Below, piece by piece: positions 6,794 through 14,441 of a stretch of DNA of 16,447 nucleotides. Below the pieces are notes generated by a model. That model had not been told where the DNA came from. It saw only the letters and a list, made by a program, of their open reading frames with translations, and made no database searches. The stretch is taken from the NCBI GenBank assembly GCA_017610505.1, contig JAFCBX010000012.1:1-16447 (forward strand). Direction: 5' to 3'. Each line of letters opens with the position of its first letter. Positions within the stretch are counted from its first letter, which is position 1. This DNA is from Methanosarcinales archaeon. GTDB taxonomy: Archaea; Nanobdellota; Nanobdellia; Woesearchaeales; CG1-02-33-12. Both the position numbers and the translations under genes were made by a program.

Positions 6794-6886
6794 ATGGACA
6801 TAGAAAAAGTATTGTATTGGACTGTTGGAATTATACTAATTTTGGTAATTATATATTTAATGGTTTCGGGAAGGGGTTTCACATGA
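6794..6886 (+). CDS. 30-residue single-span membrane miniprotein
   Basis: A 30-residue frame starting MDIEKVLYW, followed by one strongly hydrophobic span (about residues 8-24, TVGIILILVIIYLMV) and a short basic end (SGRGFT). The acidic start and arginine after the span suggest an N-out/C-in orientation, which is inference. Its TGA overlaps the ATG of the next gene as ATGA, and a TATA-like box sits at leaderless distance. Both support a real gene and translational coupling. I do not recognise a family. It could be a small subunit partnering the downstream two-span protein, or a leader peptide controlling its translation. It was found by reading the frame directly and is below the size most gene callers report. 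Confidence 0.6.
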   Translation: MDIEKVLYWTVGIILILVIIYLMVSGRGFT

Positions 6887-7134
6887 AAGTAAATAATCTT
6901 GCTAATTTGATTGCATGGATTTTAATAATCCTCGGGGTTATATTTATACTTTGGAAACTCATTGGGGAAAGCCCAACAGAATTCAGCATTTTGATTACTC
7001 TTATTTCAGGTATTTTGTTTAAGATTATGGCTTTTAGCGGTGATTTATCACCCTTAAAAGAGAGGGTTAAGAACATAGACAGCAAGTTTAATGCTTTGGC
7101 TTCTGATTTCAAAGACCATATTAAAAATAAATGA
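6883..7134 (+). CDS. Hypothetical two-span membrane protein, 83 residues
   Basis: The start is placed at ATG 6883, which overlaps the stop of the miniprotein (ATGA) and has GGGAAGGGG six bases before it. The longer in-frame start at 6817 would only add residues that shadow the miniprotein. There are two hydrophobic segments: about residues 5-26 (LANLIAWILIILGVIFILW) and about 34-54 (FSILITLISGILFKIMAFSG). An amphipathic, coiled-coil-like tail follows (about 55-83), with KERVKNIDSKF spacing and a lysine-rich end, probably cytoplasmic. Small two-span proteins with such tails can oligomerise, like holin/XhlA-type proteins, but no specific family is recognised. It is transcribed away from elp3 and ends against the convergent HAD gene. 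Confidence 0.72.
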   Translation: MKVNNLANLIAWILIILGVIFILWKLIGESPTEFSILITLISGILFKIMAFSGDLSPLKERVKNIDSKFNALASDFKDHIKNK

Positions 7135-7147
7135 TTCTTTTTTCTGT
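7135..7147 (+). terminator. Possible T-run terminator
   Basis: TTCTTTTTTTCTG begins right after the stop of the two-span membrane protein, in the 55-base gap to the convergent HAD gene. A T-run alone is enough for many archaeal terminators. No hairpin is evident. Confidence 0.35.
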
Positions 7148-7189
7148 ACAATACAAGAATGACTAATCTTATTTAAATATTGATGAAAA

Positions 7190-7888
7190 TTAAATTATCA
7201 ATTCCTTTTCTAGATTAGGCCAGTAAGCAATTGGAGTATTATAGATTCTTTTGATTTTGGGATGCTTATTAACTTCTTTGACTATCTTCTGGTCTTCATG
7301 ATTGTTCCATTGGTAATCCAACAGCAGCACATCAATGTCATTTTCAGCTAAACTTAATGCTGTTTCAGCCCTGTCCTCAATAAACTTTGAGATGCCCAAC
7401 TTCTTTGATAACTCAGCTTTTTTATTATCAAAGAAAAAATTGTTTTTATTATAGATTATTTTATTTTTATCAAACCACTCAAAGGTCTGTTCTTCAGCAT
7501 TAGTATAATACTTTGCTCTTGATGTTATAAAATATATATCAAAAAATTTATGTAAGTGGTTAATAACTTTTTGTGCATCTTGCAAGGGTTTTAATTCAAG
7601 TAATGCTTTTTCTGCTTCCAGCACCTTAAAAATTTCTCTCATGTCTTCATTATTTAATGGCGTGCATTCAGTATAGTCAAAGGTAATTATATCACTGGCC
7701 TTAAGCTCTTTTTTTAGTTTTTTAGTATAATCGGAATTTTGGAAAAAATACATTTCATTTGCTAATTCCAAAAGTTTATCATTTAAGTTTGCAACAACAC
7801 CATCAACATCTATACCTATTTTTTTTATATTATCAGGTTTTTCCAATAGCTCTTCCAGTGGTTTTACTAATGGATTTAGAACTGTCAT
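7190..7888 (-). CDS. HAD-family phosphatase, 5'(3')-nucleotidase-like
   Basis: A 232-residue haloacid-dehalogenase-superfamily protein. Motif I is GIDVDGVVAN, with D27 as nucleophile and D29 as acid/base. Motif II is FITSRAK (T122/S123), the motif III lysine is probably K157 (DNKKAE), and motif IV is FIEDRAETA (E171/D172), so the full catalytic set is present. The VDGVVAN start, the helical cap between motifs I and II (about residues 35-110) and the ITSR motif resemble the NT5C/5'(3')-deoxyribonucleotidase branch, which dephosphorylates nucleotides; other small phosphate esters are possible. The gene has its own TATA-like box and is downstream of, but probably separate from, the permease operon. 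The first 20 residues are extra compared with a minimal HAD domain. Confidence 0.82.
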   Translation of the reverse strand: MTVLNPLVKPLEELLEKPDNIKKIGIDVDGVVANLNDKLLELANEMYFFQNSDYTKKLKKELKASDIITFDYTECTPLNNEDMREIFKVLEAEKALLELKPLQDAQKVINHLHKFFDIYFITSRAKYYTNAEEQTFEWFDKNKIIYNKNNFFFDNKKAELSKKLGISKFIEDRAETALSLAENDIDVLLLDYQWNNHEDQKIVKEVNKHPKIKRIYNTPIAYWPNLEKELII

Positions 7889-7910
7889 TTTATTTTTTAG
7901 AGAAACCTGG

Positions 7911-7922
7911 ATTATATAAATC
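7911..7922 (-). promoter_or_regulatory. TATA-like box of the HAD phosphatase gene
   Basis: The minus strand reads GATTTATATAAT, 23-34 bases before the ATG at 7888, in the 63-base gap behind the permease-methyltransferase gene. No ribosome binding site is seen, so the transcript is probably leaderless. It marks the HAD gene as a separate unit from the transport operon. Confidence 0.55.
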
Positions 7923-7951
7923 TTTTCATAATTACCCTTTTAAAATAGTAA

Positions 7952-9880
7952 TTAAATAAATGGAACCTGCTCATTTGATTTCATGCCATAGATGAAAATA
8001 TAATTCCAGAAAAGGCCTTTTTTTCTTAAAACCCTTACAGAGAAACCGCATTCCCTGAAAACCTTTTCAATGGTTTCATTTCTTGCGAGCCACTCAACAT
8101 TTGGCAGTATATGGAAAAAATCCACGTAGTCAACAAAGCAGATTTTCCCCTGGTCAGGCATTATCTGATTAAGTTCTCCTAAAACCTTTTTTATGTCCTG
8201 TACATAGGACATCATTCCAACAGAAACCGCTGCATCAACATATTCAATGCTTGGATGGATTCTGCTGGTATGTTCTTCATCGTGTATTGTATGGAAATAA
8301 GCATGTATCCTTTCATCTGATAACCAAGCAAGGTTATCAACCCTTTTTTTTGCAATCCTTAGCTCATTTTTTGAATGGTTGGTTCCATATATCCTGCCTT
8401 CTGGACCAATAGCAGTTGCAAGGTATGGCGTAATTGTTCCAATAGAGCATCCATACTCAAGAACACTTTTTCCCTTTATATCACCTAATAATGTCAGGAT
8501 TTCTTTTCTTACTCTGACTGGAATGCTTATTTTCTCTGTAAGTAATGTTAAATGGGCTAGTACATCATTAGTGCTGGTAATCATCTTTGGATCATAATAA
8601 AGTTCTACAAGGAAGTACAATGGAATGCTTATAAGCACAAATGAAAAACCGAGCCTTAACAATGGCCAGGCATTCGGCTCTGTGAAAAGCCATGCAACTA
8701 TCAATCCAACTATGAATAATGCAACCAAGATCGGGCCTGTTTTGCCAAAGGGAACCTTAAAGCCTCTTTCATAATCAGGATTTCTCGCTCTGAGAATTGG
8801 GACTGAGAGTATAATGAAAATGTACATTATCATGCCTAACGGCAGGAGTAGGCTTAGTAAAATTTGATATCTTCCAAAAGCCATTGCAAAAATAATAAGT
8901 GAAATTACTGTTTGGAATATTATTGCTTTATATGGTGTTTTAAAACGGGGGTGGATATTTCCAAACTGCGAAAGGAAAAGCTTATCCCTAGCAAGGGCAA
9001 GAACAAGCCTTGGCATTGTAACAATTCCTCCTGCGGCTGAGCCGATTAATACTAAGAATACTGCAGGCCCAATTATTTTGATAATTTTCACACCAAATAT
9101 TTGGGAAGAAACAAATGATAATGGTGCAGGCGAGGTAATAAGAATTTTCCAAGGAACTATGCCCAAAGATACAACTGCTACTGAGATTGACATCAAAGCC
9201 ACAATAACTGTCCCCATAATCAAGGCTTTAGGAATTATTTTTTTTGGATTCTTTGTTTCCTCTGCAAGATATGTTGCAGATTCCCACCCGAAGAAACATT
9301 CCGCAATAAAAAATATTGTAACAAAAACAGGGCTTATTCCATCAAGAAAGAATGGGCTGAAGTTCTCCATGTTAATATTGAAAAATCCCGGGATAACTAT
9401 TGATAAGATTGTTGTGACTGCAAGAGCTGCAAACATAACAAGCACAGCAGCACTTGCTTCAATACCAATAAAGGCTATAAAATTAAGCAACAATACAACA
9501 CCTACACATATAATCATTTTTAATGTTTTAAGCTCGGGATTAGGTATTAGGTATTCTATTGCTGCAACAATCAATAATGCAGAAGTGAGATTTCCTACAA
9601 TCCAGGCAATCCAGGCAATTATAAAAGATGAAAATCTGCCGTATGTCTGCTTTGCAAACTCATAAACACCACCTGCTTTTGGAAACATTGAAGCAAGCTC
9701 TCCAAAGCAAGCCCCTATGTAAACAGCAACAAATGAGAGTATTACCCATGAGATAATTGATGCATTTCCGGAGTATCTTGCCCCAATCGCAGCCCCAAAG
9801 AACATGCCAGAGCCCATTATAGAGCCTATGGCTAATGCTAATATAGTCCAGTAACCTATTGTTCTTTTAAGTTCTGCCAT
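7952..9880 (-). CDS. APC-family amino acid permease fused to a C-terminal SAM-methyltransferase domain
   Basis: One uninterrupted 642-residue frame with two unlike parts. Residues 1-427 are an APC-superfamily permease: the helix-1 unwound motif ALAIGSIMGSGMF (15-27), GGVYEFAKQTYGRF (70-83), FFIAECFFGWESA (190-202), EETKNPKKIIPKA (207-219) and about 12 hydrophobic spans, with APC-typical PRLVLALARD (290-299). Residues about 445-635 are a soluble class I methyltransferase domain with motif I VLEYGCSIGTITPYLA (473-488), an acidic/asparagine position after YGTNHS, VDAAVSVGMMSYV (548-560), LGELNQIMPDQGKICFVDY (567-585) and a final GFSVRVL element. APC carriers take up amino acids or polyamines by proton or sodium coupling; the substrate is unknown here. 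The methyltransferase should face the cytoplasm. It is the last gene of the operon with the calcium pump and exchanger, 7 bases after the latter, with no ribosome binding site. Confidence 0.85.
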   Translation of the reverse strand: MAELKRTIGYWTILALAIGSIMGSGMFFGAAIGARYSGNASIISWVILSFVAVYIGACFGELASMFPKAGGVYEFAKQTYGRFSSFIIAWIAWIVGNLTSALLIVAAIEYLIPNPELKTLKMIICVGVVLLLNFIAFIGIEASAAVLVMFAALAVTTILSIVIPGFFNINMENFSPFFLDGISPVFVTIFFIAECFFGWESATYLAEETKNPKKIIPKALIMGTVIVALMSISVAVVSLGIVPWKILITSPAPLSFVSSQIFGVKIIKIIGPAVFLVLIGSAAGGIVTMPRLVLALARDKLFLSQFGNIHPRFKTPYKAIIFQTVISLIIFAMAFGRYQILLSLLLPLGMIMYIFIILSVPILRARNPDYERGFKVPFGKTGPILVALFIVGLIVAWLFTEPNAWPLLRLGFSFVLISIPLYFLVELYYDPKMITSTNDVLAHLTLLTEKISIPVRVRKEILTLLGDIKGKSVLEYGCSIGTITPYLATAIGPEGRIYGTNHSKNELRIAKKRVDNLAWLSDERIHAYFHTIHDEEHTSRIHPSIEYVDAAVSVGMMSYVQDIKKVLGELNQIMPDQGKICFVDYVDFFHILPNVEWLARNETIEKVFRECGFSVRVLRKKGLFWNYIFIYGMKSNEQVPFI

Positions 9881-9887
9881 TTTTTAG

Positions 9888-10838
9888 TTATTGAATCATT
9901 TTTATATAAAATTCTATAATAACAAAGAATATGTAAAGCAGAATCAAAGATATACCTTCCTTTACATATAGTTTATTGCCGCTCTCAACAAATGTTGCAA
10001 ACAAGAATGCAATTATTACCATAAATATTGCACTTACAGAAAACAATAATATGTCAGCAGTAATTGGAAATATGATTGCAGTTATTCCCAAAACAAGCGT
10101 TGAATTTACTATCACCGAGCCTATTAAGTTACCTAAAGTCATCTCAGAATGTCCTGTAAGAACTGCCTTGCTTCCAAATGTAAGCTCTGGCAAAGTAGTT
10201 CCTATTGATATGATAAATAACCCAACGATTATTGGCGGCAGTGCTAAATCAACAGATAACAAGGTTGCATATCCTACAACAAACCTTGCACTTAAAAACA
10301 ATAGGGCAAGGCTAAAAACAAACAAAATAGTTGTTAAAATAATATCTTTTCTTTTAATGTTATCCTCAATCTCTTTTTTAAATAATTTCCTCTGCTTTAA
10401 TATTCTTCTTGCATAAAGTGTAAATGCAGCTAGCAAAATAACACCATCAAGCCTTGATAAAGAGCCGCCAATTATCATTAAAACCATTGGAAGTGCTGCA
10501 ATCCCAGCCATGTAAAGAGCATCTGTCTTTGTTTTCTTGCTCTCAATCTTTATTCCTCTTCCAAGAAGTATTGCAATGCCAATAACTAATGTTAAATCTA
10601 TTATGTTTGCACCAATAACATTTCCAAGGGCTAATGCAGAATTTTTTGCAAGAGCAGATGTTATGCCAACAAATAATTCAGGGATGGATGTTGCAAAGGC
10701 CATTATTATAAATCCGACAACAAACTCGCTTAGCTTTAGAAACGCAGCTATCTTTGCCAGTGTTTTAACCAATAAGCTGCCGCTTGTTACAAGCACAATG
10801 CATGCTATTAAAAATATTATTAAGTTAGTTATTAACAT
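9888..10838 (-). CDS. CaCA-family Na+(H+)/Ca2+ exchanger
   Basis: A 316-residue membrane antiporter with about ten spans and the two inverted alpha repeats of the calcium/cation antiporter family. Repeat 1 is ATSIPE (49-54) with GNVIGANIIDLT (72-83). Repeat 2 is GTTLPE (213-218) with GNLIGSVIVNST (236-247). The two ion-binding glutamates E54 and E218 are present. The basic central loop (about 145-165) separates the halves and should be cytoplasmic. Compared with my memory of the archaeal NCX_Mj structure, N81 is D81 here and D240 is N245 here, while S77 and S210 become A77 and T215. Ion choice may therefore differ from classic Na+/Ca2+ exchange. Its ATG follows directly after the pump's TAA, with AGAGGA about six bases upstream, so the two are co-transcribed and probably coupled. 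Confidence 0.9.
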   Translation of the reverse strand: MLITNLIIFLIACIVLVTSGSLLVKTLAKIAAFLKLSEFVVGFIIMAFATSIPELFVGITSALAKNSALALGNVIGANIIDLTLVIGIAILLGRGIKIESKKTKTDALYMAGIAALPMVLMIIGGSLSRLDGVILLAAFTLYARRILKQRKLFKKEIEDNIKRKDIILTTILFVFSLALLFLSARFVVGYATLLSVDLALPPIIVGLFIISIGTTLPELTFGSKAVLTGHSEMTLGNLIGSVIVNSTLVLGITAIIFPITADILLFSVSAIFMVIIAFLFATFVESGNKLYVKEGISLILLYIFFVIIEFYIKMIQ

Positions 10839-13631
10839 TTAATCCTCTATTGGCCTTTTCATTTTGTTTCTTATAAGTTTTATTATTTCACCAAATATCA
10901 ACACAGTGCTTGACATTAAAACAACATAAACCAAGTCAATCAAGGAAAGTGGAACTGTTTTAAAAGATGTTGCTAATGGTGTGTAAATAACTGCAAGCTG
11001 CAATAAAATTGAAATAGTTATTGCTCCTATTAAATGTCTGTTTGAAAAAACACCTATCCTAAATATAGAGTTTCTCTCTGACCTGCAATTCAAAACATTA
11101 AACATCTGGAACAACATAAGAACTACAAAAGCCAATGTTCTCGGTAATTTTAATAATATTTCTTTCTTTTCATTTATTATTTTATCTATTTCGTAACTGC
11201 CTGTAAAAGGATTGTTTTTTATAAAATTATTATATGTTCCTGTGTAACTCCATGTATCAACAGTTTCATCATCTATAATAATCTCCTCACCAACAATATT
11301 TTGCTTTCTTGCAAGGCCTAAATTAAAAAAAAGTAAGGTGCCAACACACATTATTATTCCAACAGCCATCATCCTTAAAACAATATTTTTTGAGAATATC
11401 TTGCTGTCTTTTTTTCTGGGCTTTCTTTCCATAATGCCTGGCTCAGTAGGGTCAACACTTAATGCAAGTGCTGGCAATCCATCAGTAGCAAGATTAATCC
11501 AAAGGATATGTATTGCTATTAACGGCAATGGCATGCCTATAAGCATGGCAATAAAAATAACAAGTATCTCGCCAAGGTTTGATGACAAAAGATATTCCAC
11601 AAACTTCTTTATGTTGTCATATATGCCCCTTCCTTCTTTAATAACATTAACTATTGAAGCAAAATTGTCGTCTGTAAGTATCATGTCAGATGCCTCTTTT
11701 GAGACATCTGTTCCTGTTATTCCCATTGCTATGCCAATATCTGCTTTTTTCAATGCAGGGGCATCATTAACCCCGTCACCGGTCATTGCAACAACATTTC
11801 CATATTTTTTTAATGAATCAACAATTCTTATCTTGTCTTTTGGAGAAATTCTTGCAAAAATATGTACATCTTTAATAATATTATCAAATTCTTTATTGGA
11901 AAGGTCCATTATATCCATGCCTGTAATAACCTTGTCATCCCTGTTTATTAATCCAATCTGAATGCCTATTGCCTTGGCAGTTGTTTTTTGATCTCCTGTA
12001 AGCATTATGACCCTTATTCCTGCTTTTCTGCAAAGTCTGATAGCATCATTTATCTCTGCTCTTGGTGGGTCTATCATACCAGTAAATCCAACAAAAACAA
12101 GGTCTTTTTCAATGGTTTCTGTTGAGTATTTTATTTTTTTAGGCAGTTCCCTGAATGCCATGGCCAAAACTCTTAATGCTTTTGAAGCCATTTCCCTGTT
12201 TTTTTCCAAAAACTCTTCTTTTTTGCTCTTTGTTAATCTTATAATCTTTCCATTCTCGTAGTAGAAAGAGCAATTATCAATAACCTGTTTTGGACCGCCC
12301 TTGACAAAAGCAATTTCCTTGTCTTTGTTTTTATGGACAGTGGTCATCATCTTTCTTTCAGAGTCAAAAGGAATTTCATGTATTCTTGGAAACTCCTGCT
12401 CTAGTTTTTCCCTGAATAAACCAGCTTTTGCAGAACAGACCAGTAGTGCTATTTCAGTTGGATCACCAAAAACCTGTTTATGAGTTATTGATGCATTATT
12501 GCATAAAATAGATGCTTTTAAAAGAAACTCATAATCTTTTGGTTTGGCGTCAAGAAATATTCCTTTTCTTGAATATCCCTGGCCAGTAACTTTTATTAAC
12601 TGATTATTTACAAAAATTTCCTTAACAGTCATCTCATCTTTTGTTAATGTTCCTGTCTTGTCAGTGCAGATAACATTTGTGCAGCCAAGTGTCTCAACAG
12701 AATGCAATTTCCTTACTAATGCATTTTTTCTAACCAGTCTTGTAACACCAAGGGCAAGAGTAATTGTTACAACTGCAGGCAGTCCTTCAGGAATTGCAGC
12801 AACTGCCAATGCAATAGCAGCCTCAAACATCTCAACAAAATTATTTCCCCTTAAGATTCCAGTTAAAAACACAATAATACATACAACAAGTATAGCTATT
12901 CCAAGAATTTTTCCAAATTTAGCAAGGGTTATCTGCAATGGAGTCTGCTCTTTTTTTTCAGACTGCATCATCTCTGCTATCTTGCCAATCTCTGTTTTCA
13001 TTCCTGTTCTTACAACGATAGCCTTTCCTCTTCCTTTCGTTATTACAGTGCCTGAAAAAATCATATTGTATTGTTCAGCTACTGATTTATTTTCCTTTAT
13101 TTCATTAATTTCCTTTACAACAGATGTTGATTCTCCTGTAAGTGCTGATTCATGTGTTTCCAGGCTTATTACCTCAATAAGCCGGGCATCAGCAGGTATC
13201 TTTTCACCTTCCTCTAATCTTATTATATCTCCTGGAACAAGCTCTTTAGCCAATATTCTTTCCTTCTTTCCATCTCTTACAACAGTAGCCTTGAGGCTTG
13301 TAAGCTTCTTCAATGCCTCTATTGATTTCTCTGCTTTGTATTCCTGGGCAAAACCAAGCAACGCATTAACAATAACAATAATAGCTATAAGAACAGAGTC
13401 AGTGTATTCGCCTATTATTAAAGTAAGAATAATAGCAGATAGAAGTATAATAATAAGCGGACTTTTGAACTGGTTAAAGAATATCTGAAAAGGGCTTATT
13501 TTTTTCTCTTCTTTAATCTCATTAAGGCCGTATTTTTCAAGCCTTTTCTCTGCCTCTTGCTGTGAGAGGCCTTTAGAAGATGTCTTAAACTTATCTAATA
13601 TCTTATCTACAGGGTAATTATAGTAATCCAT
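10839..13631 (-). CDS. SERCA-like P-type calcium-transporting ATPase (type II)
   Basis: A 930-residue P2-type ATPase pumping cations across the membrane with ATP. Actuator-domain TGES is at 165-168 and phosphorylation motif DKTGTLT at 324-330 (D324). The nucleotide domain has FVKGGPK (442-448), and the hinge has MLTGDQ (543-548) and TGDGVNDAPALKKADIGIAMG-type residues from 617. Calcium-site residues known from SERCA are present: PEGLP in helix 4 (E282), SSNLGE in helix 5 (N685, E688) and NLATDGLP in helix 6 (N713, T716, D717). Sodium/potassium-pump features are not apparent. A long hydrophilic insert lies between helices 7 and 8 (about residues 773-830). The C-terminal FQMFNVLNCRSE is SERCA-like. 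It is the first gene of the three-gene transport operon, with AGAGGTT before the ATG. Confidence 0.95.
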   Translation of the reverse strand: MDYYNYPVDKILDKFKTSSKGLSQQEAEKRLEKYGLNEIKEEKKISPFQIFFNQFKSPLIIILLSAIILTLIIGEYTDSVLIAIIVIVNALLGFAQEYKAEKSIEALKKLTSLKATVVRDGKKERILAKELVPGDIIRLEEGEKIPADARLIEVISLETHESALTGESTSVVKEINEIKENKSVAEQYNMIFSGTVITKGRGKAIVVRTGMKTEIGKIAEMMQSEKKEQTPLQITLAKFGKILGIAILVVCIIVFLTGILRGNNFVEMFEAAIALAVAAIPEGLPAVVTITLALGVTRLVRKNALVRKLHSVETLGCTNVICTDKTGTLTKDEMTVKEIFVNNQLIKVTGQGYSRKGIFLDAKPKDYEFLLKASILCNNASITHKQVFGDPTEIALLVCSAKAGLFREKLEQEFPRIHEIPFDSERKMMTTVHKNKDKEIAFVKGGPKQVIDNCSFYYENGKIIRLTKSKKEEFLEKNREMASKALRVLAMAFRELPKKIKYSTETIEKDLVFVGFTGMIDPPRAEINDAIRLCRKAGIRVIMLTGDQKTTAKAIGIQIGLINRDDKVITGMDIMDLSNKEFDNIIKDVHIFARISPKDKIRIVDSLKKYGNVVAMTGDGVNDAPALKKADIGIAMGITGTDVSKEASDMILTDDNFASIVNVIKEGRGIYDNIKKFVEYLLSSNLGEILVIFIAMLIGMPLPLIAIHILWINLATDGLPALALSVDPTEPGIMERKPRKKDSKIFSKNIVLRMMAVGIIMCVGTLLFFNLGLARKQNIVGEEIIIDDETVDTWSYTGTYNNFIKNNPFTGSYEIDKIINEKKEILLKLPRTLAFVVLMLFQMFNVLNCRSERNSIFRIGVFSNRHLIGAITISILLQLAVIYTPLATSFKTVPLSLIDLVYVVLMSSTVLIFGEIIKLIRNKMKRPIED

Positions 13632-13636
13632 AACTC

Positions 13637-13678
13637 AACCTCTTTTTAATGTTTTAAAATATTATTTGTTTATATACC
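13637..13678 (-). promoter_or_regulatory. TATA-like box and ribosome binding site of the calcium-transport operon
   Basis: On the minus strand GGTATATAAAC covers 13668-13678 and AGAGGTT covers 13637-13643, five bases before the ATG at 13631. The predicted start near 13645 gives a short leader that carries the ribosome binding site. The divergent plus-strand promoter is close by. Confidence 0.6.
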
Positions 13679-13707
13679 TTATCATTTTATAATTTGAATT
13701 CAAAAGT

Positions 13708-13718
13708 TATTTATATTA
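13708..13718 (+). promoter_or_regulatory. TATA-like box of the DMT pair and pyrH
   Basis: A TATTTATATTA-like box lies 23-33 bases before the ATG at 13741, with no ribosome binding site between, so the transcript is probably leaderless. It drives the three-gene plus-strand unit divergently from the calcium operon. Confidence 0.5.
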
Positions 13719-13740
13719 ATTAAGGGTTTTAAATTGTTTT

Positions 13741-14088
13741 ATGAAAACAAAAAAAGAGGCAATAGCACTTGTTTTACTGTGCACATTCCTTACTGCAGCA
13801 GGCCAGATGTTCCTTAAGATTGGCTCAGGGAATCTAAGTTTTAGTATTTTAAAGCTATTGAGCAATTTACCATTAATAATTGGATTTGCTCTTTACGCAC
13901 TTGGTGCTGTAATTCTGGTTATTGCATTAAAGCATGGAGAGTTATCTGTACTTTATCCAATCATTGCAATGTCCTTTGTGTGGGTAAGCTTTTTGTCTAT
14001 TCTTAATGAAATCATGAATTTATTGAGATGGGCAGGGGTTATAACAATAATAATTGGCATTAGCCTGATAGGAAGGGGTGCAAGCTGA
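13741..14088 (+). CDS. DMT-superfamily (SMR/EamA-like) four-helix half-transporter A
   Basis: A 115-residue protein with four hydrophobic helices (about residues 6-24, 43-64, 68-88 and 94-112), the size of small multidrug resistance or single-EamA-unit proteins. The helix-1 end GQMFLKIGSGN and the GELSVLYPIIA segment before helix 3 are typical of EamA/DMT units; the EmrE-type helix-1 glutamate is not seen. Positive charges sit at the N-terminus (MKTKK), in the helix 2-3 loop (KHGE) and at the C-terminus (GRG), suggesting N-in/C-in. The next gene is a paralogue with the opposite charge pattern, so the two probably form one heterodimeric transporter. The substrate is unknown. The usual acidic FLDE before helix 4 is replaced by ILNEIMN. 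Confidence 0.82.
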   Translation: MKTKKEAIALVLLCTFLTAAGQMFLKIGSGNLSFSILKLLSNLPLIIGFALYALGAVILVIALKHGELSVLYPIIAMSFVWVSFLSILNEIMNLLRWAGVITIIIGISLIGRGAS

Positions 14089-14089
14089 A

Positions 14090-14440
14090 ATGGCAACACA
14101 GCTATGGGCAATAGCAATGGTTTTGTTTGCAACAATTATAGGAGCTTTTGGAGCACTTTATTTCAAGATTGGCTCTGAAACAGTTTCACTAGATATTAAA
14201 AAACTAATAAAAAATTATAAGCTGATTTTGGGATTTCTGTTTTATGGCATTTCATCAATATTCTTTGTAATAGCATTAACTGGCGGTGAGCTTTCTGCTC
14301 TTTATCCAATTAGTGCAGCATCTTATATCTGGGTTTGTTTGTTATCAATGAAATTCCTGGATGAGAAAATGAATAAATTAAAATGGCTTGGCATAATAAC
14401 CATAATCATAGGCATAACACTTATTGGAATTGGAGGGTAA
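14090..14440 (+). CDS. DMT-superfamily (SMR/EamA-like) four-helix half-transporter B
   Basis: A 116-residue paralogue of the upstream gene, sharing the same layout: FKIGSE after helix 1, GELSALYPIS before helix 3, and LKWLGIITIIIGI as helix 4. The start is taken at ATG 14090, one base after the TGA of the first gene and 11 bases after GGAAGGGG; a GTG at 14078 is possible but would overlap more. Positive residues cluster in loop 1 (DIKKLIKNYK) and loop 3 (DEKMNKLK), while the N-terminus, loop 2 (TGGE) and C-terminus are neutral, suggesting N-out. This is opposite to protein A and as expected for an antiparallel pair. The function is probably small-molecule or drug/metabolite export, substrate unknown. 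Confidence 0.82.
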   Translation: MATQLWAIAMVLFATIIGAFGALYFKIGSETVSLDIKKLIKNYKLILGFLFYGISSIFFVIALTGGELSALYPISAASYIWVCLLSMKFLDEKMNKLKWLGIITIIIGITLIGIGG

Positions 14441-14441
14441 T

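Noticed and set aside
6817..6882. Longer start for the two-span membrane protein
   Set aside because: These 22 codons overlap the 30-residue miniprotein in another frame, carry no hydrophobic or family signal, and lack a start signal. ATG 6883 has an ATGA overlap and a purine-rich site six bases upstream.
9078..9665. 195-codon plus-strand frame opposite the permease
   Set aside because: It lies antisense to the transmembrane part of a clear APC permease and shows no motif; a codon-bias shadow.
12658..13488. Long 276-codon plus-strand frame opposite the P-type ATPase
   Set aside because: It is antisense to a gene with all P-type ATPase motifs and its translation is low-complexity with no recognisable domain, so it is a shadow frame.
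14078..14089. GTG start for half-transporter B
   Set aside because: It would overlap the end of the first gene and sit inside the purine-rich GGAAGGGG. ATG 14090 is better spaced and gives a normal N-terminus, though the GTG cannot be fully excluded.
14424..14441. Upstream in-frame start for pyrH
   Set aside because: GGAGG lies five bases before ATG 14442 and MGRIVVISLGGS is the normal UMP kinase N-terminus; the upstream codons belong to the previous gene.
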